Below, piece by piece: positions 56,419 through 64,000 of a stretch of 64,000 nucleotides of DNA. The position numbers and the translations under genes were made by a program. Position 1 is the stretch's first letter; each line of letters opens with the position of its first letter. Source of the DNA: Candidatus Methanogranum gryphiswaldense (GTDB lineage Archaea; Thermoplasmatota; Thermoplasmata; Methanomassiliicoccales; Methanomethylophilaceae). The DNA lies in NCBI GenBank assembly GCA_019262145.1, contig CP076745.1, positions 369,093 to 433,092 of the forward strand, given 5' to 3'. The notes below the pieces were generated by a model that ran no database searches, had not been told where the DNA came from, and saw nothing but the letters and a program-made list of their open reading frames with translations.

Positions 56419-57360
56419 ATGGTCAACAGGAATTCCATGAACGCTCAGGATGTAGCTGATGTCCTGAACATAGCCAAGAACACAGTGTACGAACTTGTAA
56501 AGCGCGGAGAGCTCAATTCCTACATGGTCGGTAGGAAGATGCGTTTTACAGCCGATGATGTTGAAGAATATATCAGAAAGTCGAAAAGGATACAAGATGT
56601 AGAGAAGGACACAGAGGACCTACAGATCGAATACGATGAGTCCGTATACTCTAGTCCTGGTTTCATAATATCCGGTCAGGATATAATGTTGGATGTACTC
56701 TCATCATGTATCGACCAACAAGGCGGTGGATTGTGCCTGAGGTCGTATATAGGAAGTTATGACAGTCTTGTGAATCTGTACAAAGGAAGAGTAAATGTAG
56801 CATCGTCTCACCTTTGGGACGGGGACACTGGGGAGTATAACGTACCATATGTCAAAAGACTATTGCCTGGTACTCCGGCAATAATAATACATCTTACATG
56901 TAGGACCCAGGGGTTCTATGTTAAGAAGGGGAATCCTTTGGATGTCAGGGGATGGGATGATCTCATCAGAGATGATATTACTATCATTAACAGGGAGAAA
57001 GGCGCAGGGTCGAGAGTTCTTCTTGATGAGCATCTTCGTCTGATGGGTGTTGCTACCAAAGGCATCAACGGATATGGTCGCGAGTCTCGTTCCCACTTGA
57101 CAGTAGCAACGACCGTTGCCAGAGGCGGAGCAGATCTGGCTGTCGGGGATATGAAGATGATAAGACAGGTATCTGGAATAGATTTCATTCCTCTTCAGAA
57201 AGAGAGGTATGAATTGGTCATCAAAGAAGAGGATATGGGCACTAAGCAGGTCGACATTTTATTACAGACAATAAGGTCCAAGGAGTTCAGACAGGAATTC
57301 TCGAATGTTGATGGTTATGATACCAAGGATATGGGCAAGATAGTAAACGGTATAAATTGA
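56419..57360 (+). CDS. HTH regulator with a periplasmic-binding-like sensor domain, likely molybdate-responsive
   Basis: 313 residues. The N-terminal excisionase/MerR-like helix-turn-helix (NAQDVADVLNIAKNTVYELVKRGELNSYMVGRKMRFTADDVEEYI) is followed from about residue 80 by a PBP-like domain (FIISGQDIMLDVLSSCI, ASSHLWDGDTGEYN, RDDITIINREKGAGSRVLLDEHL). In other microbes this pairing binds molybdate or a related oxyanion. Its place between nif and mod supports control of both. It starts 8 bases after the ferredoxin gene. Confidence 0.85.
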   Translation: MVNRNSMNAQDVADVLNIAKNTVYELVKRGELNSYMVGRKMRFTADDVEEYIRKSKRIQDVEKDTEDLQIEYDESVYSSPGFIISGQDIMLDVLSSCIDQQGGGLCLRSYIGSYDSLVNLYKGRVNVASSHLWDGDTGEYNVPYVKRLLPGTPAIIIHLTCRTQGFYVKKGNPLDVRGWDDLIRDDITIINREKGAGSRVLLDEHLRLMGVATKGINGYGRESRSHLTVATTVARGGADLAVGDMKMIRQVSGIDFIPLQKERYELVIKEEDMGTKQVDILLQTIRSKEFRQEFSNVDGYDTKDMGKIVNGIN

Positions 57361-57371
57361 AACTTTTTTCT

Positions 57372-57408
57372 TTTTTATAATCTTTCATCACTTTTTATAA
57401 TCTTTCAT
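57372..57408 (+). repeat. Two 17-base direct repeats before modA
   Basis: TTTTTATAATCTTTCAT occurs at 57372-57388 and again at 57392-57408, 20 bases apart start to start. That is about two helical turns, so a protein binding both would sit on one face of the DNA. Each copy contains a TATA-like TTTATAAT. Confidence 0.6.
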
Positions 57409-57415
57409 TTTTCAT

Positions 57416-57433
57416 ATTAGATAAATATCTAAT
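57416..57433. promoter_or_regulatory. 18-base perfect palindrome, candidate operator of modABC
   Basis: ATTAGATA-AA-TATCTAAT is an exact 8-bp inverted repeat with a 2-base spacer, between the regulator gene and modA. It is a good size for a dimeric helix-turn-helix protein such as the regulator encoded just upstream. The modA ATG is 157 bases further on. Confidence 0.55.
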
Positions 57434-57458
57434 TAAATACAATATATTTGTACACTTG

Positions 57459-57470
57459 ATTAATTGTATA
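57459..57470 (+). promoter_or_regulatory. ATTAATTGTATA element shared with the nifH promoter
   Basis: The 12-base run is identical to 48213-48224 upstream of nifH. In both it lies upstream of a TATA-like sequence (TATATATG at about 57481-57488 here). Only two copies were noticed in the window, both at molybdenum/nitrogenase promoters. Confidence 0.4.
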
Positions 57471-57589
57471 TGATAACACTATATATATGTCTATTAAATA
57501 TAATTTTATGGCTGAATGTAACGTGACAAGAAGTTCTTTCGAACGTGTCCAATCATTACATTCAACAAAAATGCACGGAGTGAATTTGA

Positions 57590-58480
57590 ATGGAAAAAAA
57601 GAAGATCATGGCTTTTGTCGCAGTAGCGGTGATTGTCGTTGCCGCGATAGGTATCGGGGCCTATGCGTTGAGCAAGGACAACGATAAGGACAGTGTTGAG
57701 GTCAAGTTATTGGTAGCTGCCAGTATGACGGACACCATGAATGAATTGATGGATACATATGTTTCCGAGACTGGTGAAAGTGTCAGTTTCACAGCTTCAT
57801 ACGGATCATCTGGAACATTGGTCACTCAATTGGATAGTATGCCGAATGACGGGGATATCTTGTTAACTGCCAGTTTAAGTACAATGAAAACCGCGGACAC
57901 CAATGGGGACATAACTGAGTATGTTTACTATCTGACAAATGATCTTGTGATCATATGTTTGGCGGAGAACGCTGACGAGTTCGAAGCTGCATTCGCAGAG
58001 GAAGGATTCGCGGCATTTGCTGACAGTGAAATATTCTCATCCGATGATACAGTTGCATTCGGCGGTGCGGGAGTGCCAGCCGGTACATATACACGTACGG
58101 GTCTGTCCAATACTTATGTGGATGGCACTGCATTGTTCAGTGGGGACGTCAAGACAACTGAAGGATATTCTGATCTTATAGTACCTCAGATCAACAACTG
58201 TTCTGATGTAAGGGCGGTACTGTCCGCTGTTGAAACAGGTTCTGCTGTGGTCGGTGTGGTATATGCCACAGATGCATCAATTTCTGAAGAAGAGGTTACG
58301 GTCCTTTATACTGCGACCACTGCTGAGATAGGACAGGTAATCTATTGTCTGGGACTTGTCAACAATACGAACAGCAGTGCAGAATTGGAAGCAGCTGAAA
58401 AGTTCTATGTTTGGTTACAGGATAGCGATACAGCGAAAGAGATCCTTTTGGAGTACGGCTGGACCATCTATAGTAGTTGA
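57590..58480 (+). CDS. modA: Molybdate-binding protein ModA
   Basis: 296 residues. An N-terminal hydrophobic segment (IMAFVAVAVIVVAAIGIGAYAL) anchors or exports the protein. The mature part is ModA: VKLLVAASMTDTMNELMDTYVSETG, ASYGSSGTLVTQL with the oxyanion-binding Ser residues, and a second lobe FGGAGVPAGTYTRT. It binds MoO4 2- (or WO4 2-) outside the membrane. First of modABC, directly downstream of the putative Mo regulator. Confidence 0.93.
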   Translation: MEKKKIMAFVAVAVIVVAAIGIGAYALSKDNDKDSVEVKLLVAASMTDTMNELMDTYVSETGESVSFTASYGSSGTLVTQLDSMPNDGDILLTASLSTMKTADTNGDITEYVYYLTNDLVIICLAENADEFEAAFAEEGFAAFADSEIFSSDDTVAFGGAGVPAGTYTRTGLSNTYVDGTALFSGDVKTTEGYSDLIVPQINNCSDVRAVLSAVETGSAVVGVVYATDASISEEEVTVLYTATTAEIGQVIYCLGLVNNTNSSAELEAAEKFYVWLQDSDTAKEILLEYGWTIYSS

Positions 58481-58488
58481 TCAAAAAC

Positions 58489-58510
58489 AGGGCGCACGAT
58501 TGTGCGCCCT
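58489..58510 (+). terminator. Hairpin between modA and modB
   Basis: AGGGCGCAC-GATT-GTGCGCCCT is a perfect 9-bp GC-rich stem with a 4-base loop, 8 bases after the modA stop. A TAAATTTAAT tail follows in place of a pure T run. It may end part of the transcripts and so raise the ModA to ModBC ratio. Confidence 0.55.
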
Positions 58511-58531
58511 TAAATTTAATATGGTGAACTC

Positions 58532-59215
58532 ATGGACTGGTTAATTACGAATTGGTCGCCTTTCTGGATATCTTTGAAGGTCGCTGGTCTGGCCACAATA
58601 TTCGCAGTCGTGACCGGCATATTGGCGGCCTGGTTAGTGAACAGGGTAAACAGAGGTAAGGCCATACTTGATGCAATATTCATATTGCCTTTGATACTTC
58701 CGCCGACAGTCCTAGGGTTCCTTATTTTGGAAACAGTATCCATACACAGTCCGATAGGAGTTTTCTTTCTCGATATAGGTATAAAGTTTACAATGGATTG
58801 GAAAGGTGCGGTGTTGGCATCCACGATCGTTGCTTTTCCGCTGATGTATCGTTCTGTAAGAGGGTCTTTGGAGGCCTTCGATGATAACATACTCAATGCA
58901 GGAAGGACATTGGGCATGTCGGAAAGATCGATGTTCATATCGGTCATACTGCCTAATATTGTTCCTGGAATCGTTGCCGGTTCGATATTGGCATTCGCGA
59001 GAGCGTTGGGTGAGTTCGGTGCCACAATCATGGTGGCAGGAAATATAATCAACAAGACCCAGACAATGTCTATTGCCGTATGGTCCGCCTATTCTGGAGG
59101 GAATATGGAATTGGCATATAATTGGGTCATAGTGTTGATAGCGATATCTTTCATTGTGATAGTATTGATGAATTGGATAACTTACAGACAAAAAAAGCTC
59201 ATTCGGGGGAAATAA
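58532..59215 (+). CDS. modB: Molybdate ABC transporter permease ModB
   Basis: 227 residues with five or six membrane helices and the ModB/CysW EAA-type loop (SLEAFDDNILNAGRTLGMSE ... ILAFARALGEFGATIMVAGN). LPLILPPTVLGFLIL is typical of ModB. ATG 58532 follows GGTGAAC. modC begins at the base after the stop. Confidence 0.94.
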   Translation: MDWLITNWSPFWISLKVAGLATIFAVVTGILAAWLVNRVNRGKAILDAIFILPLILPPTVLGFLILETVSIHSPIGVFFLDIGIKFTMDWKGAVLASTIVAFPLMYRSVRGSLEAFDDNILNAGRTLGMSERSMFISVILPNIVPGIVAGSILAFARALGEFGATIMVAGNIINKTQTMSIAVWSAYSGGNMELAYNWVIVLIAISFIVIVLMNWITYRQKKLIRGK

Positions 59216-60271
59216 ATGTCGTTATATGTCAGGATAAAGAAGAAACTGGGCAATTTTGATATGGACCTGGAATTCACTACAGATAACGAGACAGTTGCAT
59301 TATTGGGAGAGTCAGGGAGTGGCAAGAGCATGACCTTGAAATGCATAGCTGGAATAGAGAAGCCGGATGAGGGCATGATAATATTGAACGATCGTGTCCT
59401 TTTTGATTCTGAGAAGAATATAGATCTACCTCCGAGGAAGCGCAAGGTAGGGATACTTTTTCAGAATTATGCGCTTTTTCCGAATATGACCGTAGAGCAG
59501 AACATAGGTGTAGCGATGAAGGGGAGGTCCGATGAAGAAAAGAAGAAGAAGGTCGCTGAAATGGTCGAAACGTTCTGTCTTCAGGGTCTTGAAAAGAAGC
59601 GCCCGCTTCAATTATCAGGCGGTCAGCAGCAGAGGGTGGCTACAGCAAGGATGTTGGCATCGGAGCCGGACATAATAATGTTGGATGAACCGTTCTCTGC
59701 ATTGGACAGTCATCTCAGATGGAAACTGGAGATGCAATTGACGGAAGATCTTTCCAGATTCGAAGGGACAGTGATATTGGTCTCTCACAACAGGGATGAG
59801 GCCTATAGGATGTCCAATAAGATAATCGTCATAAAGGACGGAATATGCATGGCACCCATGGACAAGGAACAATTGTTCGACGATCCCCATACCGTTGATG
59901 CAGCCGTGGTCTCCGGATGTAAGAATATATTGCCTGCTGTGAAGATCGATGATCATCATGTTAAGGTCACTCAATGGGATCTTCAATTTGAGACGGAAGC
60001 TCATGTTCCAGATGATCTGGATTCTGTAGGCATTCGTTCACATTATATAACGGAAAATGCGGATGGAAATAAGATCAGCTGTATCGTCCGTAAGGTGATA
60101 GAGAGTCCATTCGAATATTCAGTGATATTGTCTGTGAATTCTATGTTCGGATCTGATAACGATAAACAAAATTCATTGTATTGGCAGATAGACAAGTCTC
60201 ATCCGGCACCGGCAGTGGGCGATAATGTTTTACTCTATGTTCCTGACAATAAGATACTACTGTTGGTTTGA
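59216..60271 (+). CDS. modC: Molybdate ABC transporter ATPase ModC
   Basis: 351 residues. Walker A GESGSGKS, Q-loop ILFQNYALFPNMTVEQN, signature LSGGQQQRVATARML, Walker B IIMLDEPFSALDSHL and switch His VSHNRDEAYRM. From about residue 235 the C-terminal part resembles the TOBE/MOP oxyanion-binding domain of ModC, which lets imported molybdate inhibit transport. Confidence 0.94.
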   Translation: MSLYVRIKKKLGNFDMDLEFTTDNETVALLGESGSGKSMTLKCIAGIEKPDEGMIILNDRVLFDSEKNIDLPPRKRKVGILFQNYALFPNMTVEQNIGVAMKGRSDEEKKKKVAEMVETFCLQGLEKKRPLQLSGGQQQRVATARMLASEPDIIMLDEPFSALDSHLRWKLEMQLTEDLSRFEGTVILVSHNRDEAYRMSNKIIVIKDGICMAPMDKEQLFDDPHTVDAAVVSGCKNILPAVKIDDHHVKVTQWDLQFETEAHVPDDLDSVGIRSHYITENADGNKISCIVRKVIESPFEYSVILSVNSMFGSDNDKQNSLYWQIDKSHPAPAVGDNVLLYVPDNKILLLV

Positions 60272-60353
60272 TTTAATGCGAATATTCTAATTTTGTGCGT
60301 GAACATATCTGAACACAAAGCTATTTTTTCGGTCAGTGTTTAGATTTGATGTC

Positions 60354-61493
60354 TTAATATTGCATCGATTCCCAATCAAGTTCCGTCTTTAAGTCTCTGA
60401 ATGGATCCTTGAATCTGAATCTCTGTGATCTGGTCATTCCTCTTTTTTCCAATATATCCATTTCCACCAGTTCGTTGAGTTTGTTACGTACTGATTGTTC
60501 GCTCAGGTCCGAGACCCATTGTGTCGCCTCAGTCACAGAGAATTCGTCGATCGTTTTTGCCTTTTTTACAATGAATATCATGTTGGCATCCATCTTCACC
60601 CTCAGGTCCTTCTCAGAGAATGCGATGATAGTTTCTTCGTACGATCTGAGTAAAGCTTCTGAGATGTACATTATCAAGGGGCAGTAATCCAATGTTGCCT
60701 CTGTGTAGATGAGCAGGGAATAGTATGTTCCTGTGTCTTTCAAAAGTTCTTTTTCCACCATACAGAGTTTGCTGTTCTTAAGGCCCAATTCCTGAAGCAA
60801 AATTTGGAAAAGTGTGCGGCTGGTCCTTCCATTACCGCTTCTGAACGGATGTATGCTCTCGAATTCATGGAAGAATATTATTGAGGTTATCAGTTCGTCG
60901 AAAGGAGAATATTTGAGCCAGTTTAGAAGGCCATCAAGTTCCTCCTCGATCCTTTTGGGAGGACACGCGATAAAATATTCGAATCCATCCTTATTGATGA
61001 AAGAAGATTCTTCTGTTCTGAATCCTTTCAGGTCTTTTGCCTGTCCGACGTTGTCGAAGAGCATTTCATGTAACATCTTTATAAGAGATAGGCTCCACGG
61101 GAGATTGAACTCGTTTTTAATGAAATATGAGTACATATGGTTGAATATCTCGTGTTTCTCTCCGTTCTTGCTTTCATCTTCGGTCATTCCGCGTGAGAAC
61201 AGCATCGAAAGGCGATTGAGTTCTTGTATCGGCAGGTCGTTGCCATCTATCTTCACAGACCAATGGACCTTGTTGGAGTATGTGCTAATGACCAGATTGC
61301 GGTAGTCTGTGTCGCTCAAGATCATCTCGCTTAGGATGTTCTCATCCTTCCTTATCTGGTTTATAACCTGTCTGTATTTCTTATTAAGACGAAAAGATGG
61401 ATTGAAGGGTGTCTTGTCCTTATGTTTTACAGGATAGTCAGTTACTCTGTACTTCGAATATTCTATTATTTTATTATTATAATCAATTATCAT
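60354..61493 (-). CDS. Fic-domain protein with a C-terminal winged helix
   Basis: 379 residues of the common archaeal/bacterial Fic class. The catalytic loop FHEFESIHPFRSGNGRTSR holds the His and the GNGR turn needed for AMPylation, near residue 205-222. The C-terminal part (VTEATQWVSDLSEQSVRNKLNELVEMDILEKRG) is a winged helix that may bind DNA. No antitoxin gene is adjacent, so self-inhibition by an N-terminal helix is possible but not shown. The AT-rich 61494-61633 holds the promoters of this gene and the divergent MFS gene. Confidence 0.88.
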   Translation of the reverse strand: MIIDYNNKIIEYSKYRVTDYPVKHKDKTPFNPSFRLNKKYRQVINQIRKDENILSEMILSDTDYRNLVISTYSNKVHWSVKIDGNDLPIQELNRLSMLFSRGMTEDESKNGEKHEIFNHMYSYFIKNEFNLPWSLSLIKMLHEMLFDNVGQAKDLKGFRTEESSFINKDGFEYFIACPPKRIEEELDGLLNWLKYSPFDELITSIIFFHEFESIHPFRSGNGRTSRTLFQILLQELGLKNSKLCMVEKELLKDTGTYYSLLIYTEATLDYCPLIMYISEALLRSYEETIIAFSEKDLRVKMDANMIFIVKKAKTIDEFSVTEATQWVSDLSEQSVRNKLNELVEMDILEKRGMTRSQRFRFKDPFRDLKTELDWESMQY

Positions 61494-61633
61494 TATATAT
61501 GTAAATCTTAAGTATAATATTTAAAATAACGGAATAATAGAATATAATTGTAATAATATTTTATAACAAAGTAAGAAACTTTTACAAAAGACTAAAATAC
61601 CGTTAGCGGTGGTATTCTACGGATTGACATCTC

Positions 61634-62962
61634 ATGATGATCTCAGAAGAATCCAAGAAAGCAGTTTACAGATACCGTTGGGTCATGTTCGGTATTTTAC
61701 TTGCGGCATACTTCTTCGTGTATTTTCACAGGATGTCGATAAATGCCGTCGGTACCGATATGATCAACGATGTCGGAGGCGGTTCTAAAGAATATCTAAG
61801 TTCGATATACTTCTGGACATATGCTGCCATGCAGATCCCCAGTGGAATAATGGCCGATAGATTGGGTCCCAGGAAGGCCACCACTATATTCCTTGCCGTC
61901 GCCACCGTCGGGTCGTTCATAACTTGTTTGGCAACAGATTTCACGATGCTCGTCATCGGTAAGATATTCATAGCTGCTGGATTGGCAGTGATCTACATTC
62001 CGTTGATGAAAATAATTTCTGTTTGGTATGGTAAGAAGGATTTCCCCCAGTTGAATGGTATCGTCATTGCTGTTGGGAACGTCGGGGCATTGGCCGCTGC
62101 AGCACCTTTGATGTATCTCGCAGATGCAGTGGGGTGGAGAGAGGTCTTCTTGGTCTTGGGATTAGTGACTGTTGTTCTCTGCATACTCTGTCTGGTATTC
62201 ATAAGGGACCATCCGCACGATAAGGGACTGCCAAGTCTTGAAGATATAGAAGAGGATGAGACAGGCGTACGCTCCGAAGACAGGACAGATGCTAAATTGC
62301 CGGTGGTCGCAGGTCTTCTGACCGTCGCTAAATGCGGTAGGATATTCTGGACCTTGGGAATAGCATATTTCCTCATATACGGTACCATAATGGTATTCCA
62401 AGGGACCACTTCAATAGCGTATTTCAAGAGTGATGTCTATGCGTTTGCTCTTGCAGCATGGTTCATAACCATGTTGGGAGTGGGCAAGATAATCAGTACG
62501 ATAATCATTGGCCGTTTGACCAGTCGCAAGATAATAAAATCGAAGAAGAATGTGATGATCTTCGGTACGCTGATGTATGCTTTGATATGGGCGGTCATAT
62601 GGTTGTTCGCGGGAGAATTCAACAGTGAGCCATTCTGGTTCACGATATGTACGCTGTTTGGTTTCTTCTCGGGATTCATGACATTGTCGTTCACACAGGT
62701 GAAGGAGTGGTTCCCAGTATCGATCTCAGGTACGGCGATATCGTTCATGAATGTCCTGTTGTTCTTAGGTGCTGCAGTGTTGACGGCAGTGGCAGGTATT
62801 GTACTGCATAAGGTGTACGTACTTTCCAACTATTCCACGCTCTGGGGTATCATGTTCGCAGCGTCGGTCGTTGCATTGTTATTGGTAATACTCTCCAGAG
62901 AGAAGAAGGATACCGACCACATGGTCACTCCTGTGGTAATGAAAAAAAAGAGTGATGTTTGA
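61634..62962 (+). CDS. MFS transporter
   Basis: 442 residues, 12 predicted helices. GIMADRLGPRKATT between helices 2 and 3 is the MFS motif A. YRYRWVMFGILLAAYFFVYFHRMS at the N terminus resembles sugar-phosphate/nitrate or anion transporters of the family. A long hydrophilic loop (residues about 190-220) separates the halves. Substrate unknown. Co-directional with mmp11, which starts 13 bases after its stop. Confidence 0.88.
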   Translation: MMISEESKKAVYRYRWVMFGILLAAYFFVYFHRMSINAVGTDMINDVGGGSKEYLSSIYFWTYAAMQIPSGIMADRLGPRKATTIFLAVATVGSFITCLATDFTMLVIGKIFIAAGLAVIYIPLMKIISVWYGKKDFPQLNGIVIAVGNVGALAAAAPLMYLADAVGWREVFLVLGLVTVVLCILCLVFIRDHPHDKGLPSLEDIEEDETGVRSEDRTDAKLPVVAGLLTVAKCGRIFWTLGIAYFLIYGTIMVFQGTTSIAYFKSDVYAFALAAWFITMLGVGKIISTIIIGRLTSRKIIKSKKNVMIFGTLMYALIWAVIWLFAGEFNSEPFWFTICTLFGFFSGFMTLSFTQVKEWFPVSISGTAISFMNVLLFLGAAVLTAVAGIVLHKVYVLSNYSTLWGIMFAASVVALLLVILSREKKDTDHMVTPVVMKKKSDV

Positions 62963-62975
62963 AGGAAGCGATGAT

Positions 62976-63944
62976 ATGCAAATATTGAAACCTGATGAAG
63001 TGGAAAAGAAATATGGAAAACTATTCTGTAAGAATTTCTTTACCTTGGTGGATGAGGAAAATGGAATAGGGCAGATAATAGAGGTCTGCAAGGCTCGCGG
63101 CCCTGGACAGTGGGATGTCGTGAACAGGAGACGTTCCGGCGGAGTAATAGAGAACATCCGTCAGGACGGGATGACGCTTGTCATGGATGTTAAGTTGGGC
63201 CGTAAGGAATTGAATTTCGGCCCAGCATCTTCAGATATCGGAGGTCAGGGCGTATCCGCAATGATCGTCGAAGGAGATACCGTGAGGACCACATGGTCTG
63301 GTATCGCAGGGGCCTCCATCGGTGTGGGTGCATGCATTCCGCAGTGTCCTGATGTGATTCATGCCGAGTATCCAGATGATTTCCATATCGGAGGGGCTCA
63401 TGCGGTCAGTTTGGATATCATCACACCAAAGATGGTCAGGGTCATAATAGGTATTGACGATACTGACACAAAGGAAAAGGGAGCATCTTGGGTAGTTTCT
63501 ATGAAAATGGGAGAATTGTGTCCGATAGGAAAATTCATTGAGCACAGGATAATACAATTGAATCCCAAAGTTCCGAACAAGACCACCAATTGTTGTTCTA
63601 CGGCGGTCTCATTCGCTGTTAAGGAAGATAACATTCCAGCGCTTGTCGATTATTGCAAAGAGTTCGTCAAAAAGGAATCCTTCTCGGACGATGCCGTCAT
63701 GACAGTATTCGTCGGTCTAAAGGTGCCAGAAGGTCTTGAGAGATTCGGGAAGGATGCAAAGATCAGGATCCTATCGACCGAGGATGCTGAGAAGGCTGCA
63801 AAGCAATACAATGTCCAGATAATCGAGGTCACGGGTAAAAGAGGCGTCATCGGTGCTGTAGCTGCCATCGGCTGTTTCGATATGGGAGAGGTTGCCGCCG
63901 GATTGCCGGAGGATTTTGACAAAGGTCATGTAAAGAAGGACTGA
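62976..63944 (+). CDS. mmp11: Methanogenesis marker protein 11
   Basis: 322 residues with the mmp11 core: VCKARGPGQWDVVNRRRSGG, GASIGVGACIPQCPDV and a GIDDTDTKEKGASWV motif like that of TiaS-type nucleotide-binding enzymes, followed by LNPKVPNKTTNCCSTAVSFAV. Function unknown; the family is methanogen-specific. ATG 62976 follows AGGAAGCG at a good distance and is preferred over the GTG/ATG at 62952-62957 that overlap the MFS gene. Confidence 0.88.
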   Translation: MQILKPDEVEKKYGKLFCKNFFTLVDEENGIGQIIEVCKARGPGQWDVVNRRRSGGVIENIRQDGMTLVMDVKLGRKELNFGPASSDIGGQGVSAMIVEGDTVRTTWSGIAGASIGVGACIPQCPDVIHAEYPDDFHIGGAHAVSLDIITPKMVRVIIGIDDTDTKEKGASWVVSMKMGELCPIGKFIEHRIIQLNPKVPNKTTNCCSTAVSFAVKEDNIPALVDYCKEFVKKESFSDDAVMTVFVGLKVPEGLERFGKDAKIRILSTEDAEKAAKQYNVQIIEVTGKRGVIGAVAAIGCFDMGEVAAGLPEDFDKGHVKKD

Positions 63945-63958
63945 ATTGCTTTTTATTT

Positions 63959-63985
63959 CGGATGCTGATGCAATACCAGCATCCG
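63959..63985 (+). terminator. Hairpin after mmp11
   Basis: A 9-bp perfect stem CGGATGCTG / CAGCATCCG (63959-63967 with 63977-63985) has a 9-base loop. It is 14 bases after the mmp11 stop, and T-rich sequence lies on both sides. Confidence 0.6.
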
Positions 63986-64000
63986 ACAATATACTTTTGA

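Overview
The window comes from a methanogenic archaeon, most likely of the order Methanomassiliicoccales (Thermoplasmata side). The evidence is a complete methyl-coenzyme M reductase operon (mcrBDGA, with mcrC outside it beside the component A2 gene), an unusually full set of methanogenesis marker genes, methylcobamide:CoM methyltransferase and corrinoid protein genes, FAD oxidase genes of the GlcD type, archaeal TATA-box promoters (many close enough to the start codon to imply leaderless mRNAs), and no mtr or other CO2-pathway genes in view. Species cannot be fixed from the sequence alone.

Layout. 1-5.6 kb: housekeeping genes (end of a possible HD phosphohydrolase, RtcB ligase, tRNA-His, VOC protein, ornithine carbamoyltransferase, DHH/RecJ-like protein, metallophosphoesterase). 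5.6-24 kb: the methanogenesis core. It holds an MtaA/MtbA-type methyltransferase, a DUF169 protein, the mcr operon with a structured leader and a terminator, the YcaO thioamidation enzyme, three lineage-type genes on the minus strand, and a tightly overlapping operon A2-mcrC-mmp3-mmp6-mmp5-mmp15-mmp17-mmp7-DUF123, which is the MCR activation machinery. 24-33.5 kb: DUF2975/HTH pair, an internally duplicated FAD oxidase, a FecBCD-type metal/corrinoid importer with a methyltransferase, and a MarR-controlled drug exporter.

33.5-46.5 kb: a sensor protein whose expected phospho-acceptor histidine is a glutamate, then a minus-strand cluster of corrinoid protein, UroD-type methyltransferase, zinc-ribbon protein and HyuA-like ASKHA ATPase, with a predicted three-way-junction RNA between its two halves. 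This is the best candidate in the window for an undescribed system: a methyl-transfer cassette carrying its own ATPase activator. It is followed by a HAD phosphatase, a feo iron-uptake operon with two palindromes around its TATA box, the RNase P RNA (not protein coding), a TetR regulator, tRNA-Leu and a DUF1638 gene.

46.5-64 kb: a nitrogen-fixation and molybdenum island. An AnfO-like protein and a repeat protein diverge from nifH-nifI1-nifI2-nifD-nifK-nifE-nifN(X fused)-ferredoxin. Next come a one-component regulator with a periplasmic-binding-like sensor domain and a modABC molybdate importer. The nifH and modA promoters share a 12-base element, which suggests joint control. The window closes with a Fic protein, an MFS transporter and methanogenesis marker 11. 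No CRISPR array, insertion sequence or prophage was seen.
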